Below, piece after piece: positions 44,446 to 54,316 of a stretch of DNA of 64,000 nt. Position 1 is the first letter of the stretch. Every line of letters starts with the position of its first letter. A program made the position numbers and the translations under genes. Origin of the DNA: Arthrobacter sp. PGP41 (GTDB taxonomy: Bacteria > Actinomycetota > Actinomycetes > Actinomycetales > Micrococcaceae). The DNA lies in NCBI RefSeq assembly GCF_002953935.1, contig NZ_CP026514.1:558001-622000 (forward strand), given 5' to 3'. The notes beneath the pieces were generated by a model. The model was not told where the DNA came from. It searched no databases and saw only the letters and a program-made list of their open reading frames with translations.

Positions 44446-44529
44446 ATGAGCAATGCTGCCATGGACAGCACGAAAGTCGGGCCTGGGCGCACAGCCAGGG
44501 CCGCACAGCCAAGGAAGGTTCAGCGATGA
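44446..44529 (+). CDS. 27-residue leader peptide ORF translationally coupled to MHS carrier
   Basis: A short ORF, ATG at 44446, preceded by a strong GGAGGAACC ribosome site (the best in this region). It encodes a basic peptide starting MSNAAMDSTKVGPGR and ending QPRKVQR. Its TGA (44527-44529) overlaps the carrier's ATG (44526-44528) as ATGA. The arrangement predicts coupled translation or a small co-expressed peptide. There is no homology I can name. The carrier also has its own AAGGAAGG site inside the leader, so the leader could be dispensable. Confidence 0.6.
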   Translation: MSNAAMDSTKVGPGRTARAAQPRKVQR

Positions 44530-45932
44530 GCACCCAGCAAACCGCGGCAGTGAGTGAGTCGGCCCAGACCCGGCGGGCGGTCAGCAACATCCTCAAGGGC
44601 TCTGCCGGCAACCTGGTGGAGTGGTATGACCTGTACGTCTACACGGTCTTCGCCGCCTACTTCCAGTCCCACTTCTTCAACTCGAAGGACGACCTCCAGG
44701 CGGGCCTGGAAGCGATGGCCGTCTTCTCGACGTCGTTCCTGATGCGGCCCATCGGTGCCTGGTTCTTCGGCCGGTACGCGGACCGCAAGGGCCGCAAGGC
44801 CGCGCTTACCCTAAGCGTTACCCTGATGTCTGCGGGGTCATTCGCCATCGCCGTACTGCCCACGACGGAGCAGGTGGGAGTCTGGGCATTGATCCTGCTG
44901 ATCCTGATCCGCCTGGTCCAGGGCTTCTCGGTGGGCGGCGAGTACGGCACCAGCGCCACCTACATGTCGGAGGCCGCAACGTCCAGGCGGCGCGGCTTCT
45001 TCTCCAGCTTCCAGTACGTCACCCTGATCGGTGGCCAGATGCTGGCCCTGCTGGTCCTGGTGATCCTGCAGAATGCCATGCCCAAGGAGGACCTCACCGA
45101 GTGGGGCTGGCGGATCCCGTTCGCGCTGGGCGGCGTCGCGGCGCTCGTGGTCCTCTGGCTCCGGCGCTCTATGGAAGAGACCGTTTCGGAGGAACAGGTA
45201 CAGGCTGCAAAGACCCCGGCCGAAGCGGGGGTTGCCCAGCCCGGCACCATGAAGCTGCTGTTCACGCAGTACTGGAAGCCGCTGCTGGTCTGCATCGGTG
45301 TTACGCTCGGCGGCACCGTGGCCTTCTACACCTACACCAACTTCATCCTGAAGTTCATGAACGATACCTCCGGCATCGCCAAGACCGACACCTCGGTGAT
45401 CAACTTCTGGGCGCTGTTCATCTTCATGCTCCTGCAGCCGGTGTACGGCATGATTTCGGACAAGGTGGGCCGCAAGCCGCTGCTCTTGTGGTTCGGCATC
45501 ACCGGCGTCCTGTTCACCTGGCCGCTGCTCTCCACCCTGGCCAACACCAAGGATCCCTTCACCGCTTTCATGCTGATGATGGGTGGCCTGGTGATTGTGG
45601 GCGGCTACACTTCCATCAACGCACTGGTGAAAGCCGAGCTGTTCCCGGCCTCCATCCGTGCCCTCGGCGTCGGCCTGGGTTACGCGATCGCCAACTCGCT
45701 GTTCGGCGGGACCGTTCCGCTTATCGGCGCAGCCTTCCAGAAGGCCGAGCGGGTTGACCTGTTCTTCACCTACGTCACCGTGGCAATTGCCCTCTCGCTG
45801 CTGGTGTACATCTTTGCGTTGAAGAACAAGAAGGCAACCCACCTGGACCAGGAGCAGGGCCACGCGTGGGTGCAGGAGCGCAAGGACGGAGACAAGGACG
45901 ACAGCAAGGACAAGGACCTGCTGGGCGTTTAG
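44526..45932 (+). CDS. MFS transporter, metabolite:H+ symporter (MHS) family
   Basis: 468-residue, about 12-helix carrier of the KgtP/ShiA/ProP branch. Diagnostic motifs are GSAGNLVEWYDLYVYTVFAAY at helix 1, RPIGAWFFGRYADRKGRKAA between helices 2 and 3, and GFSVGGEYGTSATYMSEAA at helix 5. The C-terminal tail is highly charged (KDGDKDDSKDKD). It likely imports a dicarboxylate such as 2-oxoglutarate, or a related acid. Context with a TAXI-linked two-component system supports regulation by an organic acid. The start overlaps a leader peptide stop. Confidence 0.93.
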   Translation: MSTQQTAAVSESAQTRRAVSNILKGSAGNLVEWYDLYVYTVFAAYFQSHFFNSKDDLQAGLEAMAVFSTSFLMRPIGAWFFGRYADRKGRKAALTLSVTLMSAGSFAIAVLPTTEQVGVWALILLILIRLVQGFSVGGEYGTSATYMSEAATSRRRGFFSSFQYVTLIGGQMLALLVLVILQNAMPKEDLTEWGWRIPFALGGVAALVVLWLRRSMEETVSEEQVQAAKTPAEAGVAQPGTMKLLFTQYWKPLLVCIGVTLGGTVAFYTYTNFILKFMNDTSGIAKTDTSVINFWALFIFMLLQPVYGMISDKVGRKPLLLWFGITGVLFTWPLLSTLANTKDPFTAFMLMMGGLVIVGGYTSINALVKAELFPASIRALGVGLGYAIANSLFGGTVPLIGAAFQKAERVDLFFTYVTVAIALSLLVYIFALKNKKATHLDQEQGHAWVQERKDGDKDDSKDKDLLGV

Positions 45933-45963
45933 CTCCCGGAAGCACACCTGCGGCAGGACAAAT

Positions 45964-45993
45964 GACGACGGCGGGTGCCCGCCCGCCGTCGTC
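45964..45993 (+). terminator. Strong hairpin after the MHS carrier gene
   Basis: A perfect 12-bp GC-rich stem, GACGACGGCGGG (45964-45975) and CCCGCCGTCGTC (45982-45993), 32 bases past the stop. No T-tract follows, which is common for high-GC actinobacterial terminators. A family A palindrome begins 15 bases further on. Confidence 0.5.
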
Positions 45994-46008
45994 CGTCCAC
46001 CACGCCAG

Positions 46009-46112
46009 GACGCTCTATCACTTGATGTGGATTTTCCTTCGACTCTCTCTCACTTTCTTCAGGAAAGTGAGAGAGGGTCCCGGGTTTTCCACCGTTAAGT
46101 GAGAGAGGGCCC
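46009..46112. repeat. Nested palindromic element, family A copy 3
   Basis: Keeps the intact inner hairpin CTCTCTCACTTTC and GAAAGTGAGAGAG around TTCAG. The outer left arm (GACGCTCTATCACTTGATGT) and the left GTCCCGGG complement have decayed compared with copies 1 and 2. It lies in the 317-base gap between two rightward genes (MHS carrier and serpin), the only family A copy not in a convergent gap. Confidence 0.88.
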
Positions 46113-46249
46113 GGCGCGGCGTCCCGCGAGCCGGGCGAGACCAAATCGAATGCAAAGCGTGACCCTCCCGGCATCGTCCCGCGCCGCCGTCGCTGTTTCA
46201 CTGGGAGGAGGCGGATTCCTGCCTTGGCATGCCGGGGGAGGCAACAGAG

Positions 46250-47545
46250 GTGTTTCGTTTTCAGCGGATGATTGCGTTGGGTGCCTTGATAGGACTGGCG
46301 GGGTGTGCGGTGCCAGCCCGGCCGCCGGCCCCGGAACTCCTCACGGCCGACGGCGTCGAGCGGGTTTCGGTGGACCGTGCGGACTACGCCGCTGAACTGC
46401 GCTCCTTCCGGGCTTCGGCGTTCGTCCTCGGCGAGGCGCTGCTGGCCGACGGCGGCGACGGCGACAACGGGAACGTGGTGTCCTCGCCCGGAAGCCTGCT
46501 GATTGCCCTCGCCATGCTGCGCGCCGGTGCCACCGGCGGGACCGCGGCCGAGATGGACAGCGTCCTGCAGTTCCCCCTTGAGAAGCGCGATGAGGCCATG
46601 AACTCGCTCCTCCGCTCGCTTGAGAAGTTCGACGGCGACCCCGCCGCAGTGGATGAGGACAATCCGCCGCAGAAACCGGTTATGCATTCCGCCAACGGAC
46701 TTTTCGTGGACAAGGACGTGCCTACCGGGCAGTCCTTCCTGGACACCCTGGCCCGGCACTACGGATCCGGGGTGTATCCCGTGGATTTCAGCGACGAAGG
46801 GGCAACGAAGCCCGCCATAGATGCGTGGGTGAGCAGGAATACCGGCGGCCGGATCAAGGAAGCCCCGGCGGAATACGACCCCGACAACACCTTCAGCCTG
46901 CTCAACTCCCTGTACTTCGCCGCCGCCTGGAGCATGCCGTTCGATCCGAACGCCACCTCCGACCTGCCGTTCACGACAGCCGCCGGCGAGGAAATCAACG
47001 TGCCGGCCATGCACAACGAACTCACCATGAAGTATGCGGAAGGTGCCGGCTGGCAGGGTGTTGACCTACCCTACGCCGACGGTTTCGTCATGCGGCTGGT
47101 CCTGCCCGCGGAGACGGCCGCTCCCGCTGACACTCCCGCCCCGGCGGCCTTCGACGCGGAAAAACTGACGGAAATCGCGGACATGTTTGATGTGGCCCGG
47201 CCCGCGTCAGTCCAGGTCCAGCTGCCCCGCTGGGACCACAGGTCCAGTTTTGACCTCCGCAAGGTCTTCGAGGCGCTGGGCCTGGAGAACATGCTGGGCA
47301 CCACGGAGGACTTCAACAGCATCCAGCCGCAGATGATGGTCACCCAGGCCGCCCAGGCTGCCAACATCACCGTGGCCGAAAAGGGCACCATCGCGGCCGC
47401 GGTGACCCAGATCAACGGAATGGCCACCAGCGTCCCGCCGCAGCCCGAGCGGACCATCGAGTTCGACCGGCCGTACCACTACCAGATCGTCCACGTTGAA
47501 ACTGGGCTGCCGCTGTTTATGGGAACTGTGGCCGACCCCAGGTGA
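46250..47545 (+). CDS. Serpin-family lipoprotein (serine protease inhibitor)
   Basis: 431 residues from GTG 46250 (GGGGGAGG 8 bases upstream). The signal peptide ends in lipobox ALIGLAGCAVP, so the protein should be surface-anchored. Serpin motifs: NVVSSPGSLLIALAMLRAGA (helix B region), NGLFVDKD, FSLLNSLYFAAAWSMPFDP and the C-terminal YHYQIVHVETGLPLFMG. The reactive loop hinge VAEKGTIAAAVT has the small residues needed for insertion, so it should be inhibitory. Counting from the hinge puts P1-P1' at about Thr-Ser (in GMATSVPP). The target protease is unknown. Confidence 0.92.
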   Translation: MFRFQRMIALGALIGLAGCAVPARPPAPELLTADGVERVSVDRADYAAELRSFRASAFVLGEALLADGGDGDNGNVVSSPGSLLIALAMLRAGATGGTAAEMDSVLQFPLEKRDEAMNSLLRSLEKFDGDPAAVDEDNPPQKPVMHSANGLFVDKDVPTGQSFLDTLARHYGSGVYPVDFSDEGATKPAIDAWVSRNTGGRIKEAPAEYDPDNTFSLLNSLYFAAAWSMPFDPNATSDLPFTTAAGEEINVPAMHNELTMKYAEGAGWQGVDLPYADGFVMRLVLPAETAAPADTPAPAAFDAEKLTEIADMFDVARPASVQVQLPRWDHRSSFDLRKVFEALGLENMLGTTEDFNSIQPQMMVTQAAQAANITVAEKGTIAAAVTQINGMATSVPPQPERTIEFDRPYHYQIVHVETGLPLFMGTVADPR

Positions 47546-47587
47546 GCGCGTGTCCCGGGCCTGCCCTCGCCGCCCTCCCCGACCTCA

Positions 47588-47680
47588 GACGCTCTATCAG
47601 TTAATGCCGGAAAATCCGGAACCCTCTCGCGCTAGGTGCAAGAGGGTTCCGGGAAAACGCGCATCAAGTGAGAGAGCGTC
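47588..47680. repeat. Nested palindromic element, family A copy 4 (divergent)
   Basis: Outer arms GACGCTCTATCAGTTAATGC and GCATCAAGTGAGAGAGCGTC retain the family ends. The inner hairpin has a changed core (GGAACCCTCTCGCGCT... versus AAGAGGGTTCC) in place of the CTCACTTTC/GAAAGTGAG core. It occupies the convergent gap between the serpin and the PdxK/ThiD gene. Confidence 0.85.
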
Positions 47681-47694
47681 GGGGGGGCGGCGGG

Positions 47695-48567
47695 TTAGCG
47701 GGCTCCGCCCTGCCAGAGGGCATCGAACGGGGCTCCTGAGGCTACGCGGTTGCGGATGCCCGCGGTGACGAATTCCTTGGCCGTCCGGGCAGCCTCCAGC
47801 GGGGTGGCGCCCTTGGCGAGTTCCGCCGTCACGGCTGCGGCCAACGAGCAGCCAGCCCCGGAAACCGCCACCTCGCCCACCTTGGGGGCGCTGAGGACCT
47901 CGAGGGTTTCACCGTCATAGAAGACGTCGACGGCGTCCGGGCCTTCCAGCCGCACCCCGCCCTTGGCGAGCACGGCGGCGCCGCTGAGCTCATGGATCCG
48001 GATGGCGGCGGCCTTGAGGGATTCGACGTCCGTGATGTCGAGGCCGGACAGCGATTCGGCCTCGAAGTGGTTGGGCGTGACGAAGGTGGCCAGCGGAAGG
48101 ATCTGCGCCTTCAGCGCCTGGTCCGTGTCCAGGGCGTGCCCGGGTTCCTGGCCCTTGCAGATCAGCACCGGGTCCAGGACCACGTTTTCGAACTGGCCGG
48201 CGGCCAGGGCGTCAGCGACTGTGGCGATGGTGGCGGGGCTGCCCAGCATGCCGATCTTCACCGTGTCCAGCACCGGGCGGCCGGGCTCCGAAGGAGCGGA
48301 CGACGACGGACCGTACGCCGCCGTCGTCGCTTCCAGCTGGTCGGCGATCACCTGCCGGTCCACCGGGACGAACCGGTGGTTCCAGCTGTCGTTCGGGTTG
48401 AACGAGACGATGCAGGTGAGGTTGGCGATGCCGAAGACGCCGAGCTCCTGGAACGTTTTCAGGTCCGCCTGGGCGCCGGCGCCGCCGGTAGCTTCGGAGC
48501 CTGCGATGGTCAGGACAACTGCGGGAGCTGCGGCGGATCGGGGTGCGTCAACGGAAACGGAAGTCAT
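47695..48567 (-). CDS. Pyridoxal kinase / hydroxymethylpyrimidine kinase (ThiD-type ribokinase fold)
   Basis: 290-residue ribokinase-fold kinase. Motifs: LTIAGSEATGGAGAQADLKT near the N-terminus, VVLDPVLICKG, VTPNHFEAESLSGL and the anion-hole motif VAVSGAGCSLAAAVTAELAKG, in which the catalytic base position (usually GTGC(T/S)) reads GAGCS. FVPVDRQVIADQLE and TAKEFVTAGI match the B. subtilis PdxK pattern better than E. coli ThiD. B6-vitamer phosphorylation is therefore at least as likely as thiamine pyrimidine salvage. The start ATG 48567 excludes a non-conserved upstream stretch. Confidence 0.85.
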   Translation of the reverse strand: MTSVSVDAPRSAAAPAVVLTIAGSEATGGAGAQADLKTFQELGVFGIANLTCIVSFNPNDSWNHRFVPVDRQVIADQLEATTAAYGPSSSAPSEPGRPVLDTVKIGMLGSPATIATVADALAAGQFENVVLDPVLICKGQEPGHALDTDQALKAQILPLATFVTPNHFEAESLSGLDITDVESLKAAAIRIHELSGAAVLAKGGVRLEGPDAVDVFYDGETLEVLSAPKVGEVAVSGAGCSLAAAVTAELAKGATPLEAARTAKEFVTAGIRNRVASGAPFDALWQGGAR

Positions 48568-48714
48568 GGCACCATCCTGCCATCCGTCGTCGGACGCGTC
48601 TTTGTGCTGCTGTACAGTCCGCATGCTGATTGCTGTCTCCAACAGCCCCGCCAGCCGGGACGGCTGGCGCTCCCTGCGACGTCCTTGGTGATCCGGTAAA
48701 GAAGTGAGGTGGCG

Positions 48715-49464
48715 TCAGCCCTTCAAGGTCCGGTCGAGCAGGGCGCGCAGCTCCCGGAAGTGCCGTTCCGTGGCTCCCACGTGGAACGCCGAAGTGTCCG
48801 CCATTGAGTAGCCGTGGGATGCACCCCGGTAGACCTCGTTGGACGCCTTGAGGCCTGCGGCCTTCAGGGCCTTCCCCAGCCGGGCCACGGCGTCAGCATC
48901 CATGCTCCGGTCGTGGTCTGCGTGGCCGAACACGAACTCGGCTCTGGCCGAGCCGAGTCCCCGGTGCGGGCTGTCCGGCTCGTCCGTGGCCAGCCCGCCG
49001 CCGTGGAAGCCGCCGCATGCCGCCACCACCTCCGGGTGGGCTGTTGCGGTGCGCACCGCCAGCCTGGCCCCCATGCAGTAGCCAAAGGTGCCGATGGGAC
49101 CCGGCGCAACGTCGTCGAGCGCCGTGAGCGCCGAAACCCAGGCATCGATGTCCGCGAGCGCCTTGTCAGCAGTGAGGTGGCCAATCCGCGGGAACGCCGC
49201 CTGGCCGGCTGCCTGCCTGCCCTCCGGAGTGGTCATGTCCCCTTTCGGGGCAAGCTCGGCAACAGTTCCATCCCGGTAGAAGACGTTCGGGGCCAGGACG
49301 ACATAGCCCCAGTCGGCAACGCGTTGCGCCATGTCCCCGATGCGCGGGCGCAGGCCGAAGGCGTCCATGTACAGGATCGCGCCCGGGAACGGCCCGCCGC
49401 CGCTGGAAGGACGGGCCACCAGGGCTTCCGCGGTGCCTTCCGCGGCAGGGATTCCAATGAGCAT
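48715..49464 (-). CDS. Dienelactone hydrolase family protein
   Basis: 249-residue alpha/beta hydrolase. The nucleophile elbow is GTFGYCMGARLA, with the Cys typical of dienelactone hydrolases. The Asp is in VFGHADHDRSMD and the His in YRGASHGYSMADT. N-terminal ILYMDAFGLRPRIGDMAQRVADWGY and LAPNVFYRDG fit the family. It may hydrolyse lactones from aromatic catabolism or serve a general ester or lactone function; no pathway partners are nearby. Confidence 0.92.
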   Translation of the reverse strand: MLIGIPAAEGTAEALVARPSSGGGPFPGAILYMDAFGLRPRIGDMAQRVADWGYVVLAPNVFYRDGTVAELAPKGDMTTPEGRQAAGQAAFPRIGHLTADKALADIDAWVSALTALDDVAPGPIGTFGYCMGARLAVRTATAHPEVVAACGGFHGGGLATDEPDSPHRGLGSARAEFVFGHADHDRSMDADAVARLGKALKAAGLKASNEVYRGASHGYSMADTSAFHVGATERHFRELRALLDRTLKG

Positions 49465-49506
49465 GGGGTCAGGCTATCGGACGCAATTCCGACGGCGGCG
49501 CGCCGG

Positions 49507-51631
<2,125 letters not shown>

Positions 51632-51715
51632 AGCCCCGAATGTACAACTCCGGCCGGGTGCCGGGAAGGGGGCAAATTACCTAACCCGGCACCCTGTTCA
51701 GGGGCGGGTGCATCG

Positions 51716-52735
51716 TCAGGAACGGACGGCTTCCAGCTCGTTGCTGATCCGCCGCTCGAGTTCGCCCATCCCAATGGTTTCCGAGCCCCCGTGGGCGCGG
51801 AGGAACAGCAGGGATTCGAGCCGCAGGAGGCGCCATTCGCGCTCGGCGTCGTGGTTGGAGTTGTCGATGGAGCGGAAGATTTCCTTGTCGTACAGGTTCG
51901 GCTCGTTGAGCGAGCGCTGCCGGACCTTCGCCGCCATCCTGGCCTTGAACGGATCCGATTCCTGGTTTTCGGGGGTCCGGAGCAGCTTTTCGTAAACCTC
52001 AGCCCGCTCCGCCTGGCCGTCCTGCCGGCAGATGTAGCTGGACAGCGCCAGGGATGCCTCCACGGACGCCCACCGCCCAGGGTTCCCGTCGAAGGGCAGG
52101 ACATTGAGGAGGTCGGCCACGGCGAGTGCGCCCTCGGCATCCTTGAGGGTGATGAACAGCTCGTGGGCAAGGTCGCTCAGGTCCTTCAGGCAGCTGCCTG
52201 ACTTGAAATTGACGCCCTTGGCCAGCCGGTCCGCCAACAGCAGCACGCCCTGGGCATCAGGATGCGCTTCGGCCGCGGCCTCCACCACTGATTCCGGAGT
52301 GCCCTGCGGTGCGGGAATCAGTGCCAGGTCCTCTTCACTGGGACCGCTCACCGCCGGCGGGACCGCCGGGAGGGGAGGTACGACGACGGCGGGAGCGGCG
52401 GCAGCGGAGGCAGGCTCTTCGCCGGGCTGCTTGGCGTGTTCCTGCCCCGCGTCTCCCACTGCCGGGGCAGGGACGCCGGCTGCCTGCGGAAGCTGCGTGA
52501 CGGCGTCGGACTCTTCCTCCAGCACCGTGACTGTGGTGCCCACCGCGATGCGGAGGGTACCGCCGCCGGACAGGCTGGCGAGGACTAGCGCGGGCGCCCC
52601 GAAATCGTCCCGTTCCAGCTCAACCTGGTGTATCTCCGCCGTCCGCCCGCCGTCGGGCAGGACAATGTGGTTGCCGGTGGTCAGGGATCCAGCCTGCTGT
52701 TCAAGATGGTGACGGGCGGCTGGTGTTTCGGTCAT
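51716..52735 (-). CDS. Conserved hypothetical protein with helical repeat-like C-terminus
   Basis: 339 residues. The N-terminal ~75 residues look like a small beta domain (GNHIVLPDGGRTAEIHQVEL). An Ala/Pro-rich linker (about 85-140) follows. The rest is helical, with blocks such as DLAHELFITLKDAEGALAVADLLNVLPFDGN, reminiscent of a tetratricopeptide-like helical array. I do not recognise a named domain with confidence. The surroundings (SRPBCC protein, tgt, NUDIX) give no clear role. Confidence 0.75.
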   Translation of the reverse strand: MTETPAARHHLEQQAGSLTTGNHIVLPDGGRTAEIHQVELERDDFGAPALVLASLSGGGTLRIAVGTTVTVLEEESDAVTQLPQAAGVPAPAVGDAGQEHAKQPGEEPASAAAAPAVVVPPLPAVPPAVSGPSEEDLALIPAPQGTPESVVEAAAEAHPDAQGVLLLADRLAKGVNFKSGSCLKDLSDLAHELFITLKDAEGALAVADLLNVLPFDGNPGRWASVEASLALSSYICRQDGQAERAEVYEKLLRTPENQESDPFKARMAAKVRQRSLNEPNLYDKEIFRSIDNSNHDAEREWRLLRLESLLFLRAHGGSETIGMGELERRISNELEAVRS

Positions 52736-52823
52736 GGGAGTCCTTAAGTTCTCTTGCGGTCCGCCCTACAGTCTACAAAGACGGGCCCTTAAAATCGGGG
52801 ACCCCCACGTCCCGGCGGGGGTG

Positions 52824-53363
52824 TCAGAAGCCCACTCCGGCGAAGGCCAGGGCCTGGCGGATGAGGGCTCCGCGGCCACCGGAGAACTCCATCTGGACGC
52901 CCGGGCTGAGGACTTCCTCTGGGGTCATCCAGGTCAGTTCCAAGGCGTCCTGGCGGGGCTCGCACTCGCCGGTCACCGGGATGACATAGGCCAGGGCCAC
53001 GGCGTGTTGCCGGTCATCGGTGAAGCCGGTCTGGGACGGTGCGGGGAAATATTCGGCCACGGTGAACGGCACGGGGCTGATGGGCAGCTGCGGGAACGCC
53101 AGCGGTCCCAGGTCCTTTTCCATGTGCCGCAGCAGCGCGGCGCGGATCGTTTCACGGTAAATGACGCGCCCCGACACCAGGGACCGGACCATAGTTCCGT
53201 CCTCGTCCGCCTGGAGCAGGGTTCCCACTTCGTTAACGAAGCCCAGGGGGTCCAGCCTGACGGGCACTGCCTCCACGTACACCATGGGCAGCCGCCCGCG
53301 CGCCTCAAAGAGGTCCTCTTCGGAGAGCCAGCCGGGATTCGGGTCAGGAGTGCGCACGTTCAT
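52824..53363 (-). CDS. NUDIX hydrolase-like protein with degenerate Nudix box
   Basis: 179 residues. The sheet strand MVYVEAVPVRLDPLGFVNEV and the segment GRVIYRETIRAALLRHMEKDLG occupy the place of a Nudix box. The REUXEE glutamates are mostly replaced, leaving ET...HMEKDLG. VAEYFP and VALAYVIPVTGECEPRQDALELTWMTPEEV complete a Nudix-type fold. It resembles the DUF4916 group of Nudix-fold proteins. Catalysis is doubtful without the box glutamates; nucleotide or sugar binding is possible. Confidence 0.75.
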   Translation of the reverse strand: MNVRTPDPNPGWLSEEDLFEARGRLPMVYVEAVPVRLDPLGFVNEVGTLLQADEDGTMVRSLVSGRVIYRETIRAALLRHMEKDLGPLAFPQLPISPVPFTVAEYFPAPSQTGFTDDRQHAVALAYVIPVTGECEPRQDALELTWMTPEEVLSPGVQMEFSGGRGALIRQALAFAGVGF

Positions 53364-53475
53364 GGTTAAGTTCTACCCCATGGGACCCCGCTGGATAGCC
53401 GAGGCTCAGCTGCGGGCGGAATGCGTCGGCCCCGCCCGTCACCCGTCGGCCCCCTGCCGCCCGTGGGGCAACTTC

Positions 53476-54210
53476 TCACCCGTGGTGGCGCCCGGCGATC
53501 CAGAGGGTGGCCGGTACGTGCCCGGCGCCGGGCCCGCCCGCGTCGGGATTGGCTACATGGAGGGTGCGTCCGAACGCTTCCTCCGTGAGGCTGACCCGCA
53601 GACCTGCCGAGGCGAGGCGCTGCCGCAGGGGTTCCAGTGCGCCGTCGTACTCGAAGCCCAGGCCTGAACGTGCCGGTCCTGAAGCCGGGCGCACCAGCAG
53701 GACACCGCCGTTCTTGGTGGAAAAATCGGCGGTGTCGTCCTGGTCCGGAACCGGGCGCGGGCGCGCCCCGATGTGCTGCAGCGTGCGGGAGGCGGCGGCG
53801 GGATCTTCGGTAAACCAGACCCCGGCGACGGCCAGCGCCGGGTCAGCGTCCGCGCACTGCGCAAAGTGGGACGCCTTGTCCGCCAGGAACGTGAATCCGT
53901 CGGGGGCCGTGATCCTGCAGGCCTCGCCATGGTCCGCGGTGACGAGTTCCGCGGGGGCGGCGCCGTCCTCATCTGCCGCGAGGTTGGTCCGGCGGGCGAA
54001 TTCCGCAAGGTCCCCCACCTCCACCGCCAGTGCTGTGGTGCCGTCCTCCGCAGCGCCTTCGGGGACGGTGTGGAGGGCGAGGCGGCCCGAGCCGGCGTCA
54101 AAAACCCGCCACCCGGCGTCGTTCTCGGTAATGACCATGCCCAACGCGGTGAGGAGCGTGTCCCAGGAGTCGGGCCTGGAGGTGGAATGAAGGGGGCGGA
54201 CGCGGAGCAT
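53476..54210 (-). CDS. VOC family (glyoxalase-like) protein
   Basis: 244 residues from ATG 54210, which has AAGGA upstream. Two vicinal-oxygen-chelate-like halves are visible: RPLHSTSRPDSWDTLLTALGM onwards and, after about residue 118, LAVAGVWFTEDPAAASRTLQHIG. The metal-ligand positions of true glyoxalases are poorly kept, so a binding role is as likely as an enzymatic one. It is divergent from the YdeI-family gene. Confidence 0.75.
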   Translation of the reverse strand: MLRVRPLHSTSRPDSWDTLLTALGMVITENDAGWRVFDAGSGRLALHTVPEGAAEDGTTALAVEVGDLAEFARRTNLAADEDGAAPAELVTADHGEACRITAPDGFTFLADKASHFAQCADADPALAVAGVWFTEDPAAASRTLQHIGARPRPVPDQDDTADFSTKNGGVLLVRPASGPARSGLGFEYDGALEPLRQRLASAGLRVSLTEEAFGRTLHVANPDAGGPGAGHVPATLWIAGRHHG

Positions 54211-54316
54211 GGCTTGTCCTTCGGATCGGTACGGGACGATTAGGGCCCATACTGCCACGTGGGCCGGCGGCTGTCTCGGCGCTTGTCCCGGCGGGCTGCA
54301 GGAGCACAATAGGGGC

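Noticed and set aside
46009..46112. Family A copy 3 as the simple terminator of the MHS carrier gene
   Set aside because: A better stem (45964-45993) lies nearer the stop. The palindrome has no T-tract and belongs to a dispersed family found at unrelated sites.
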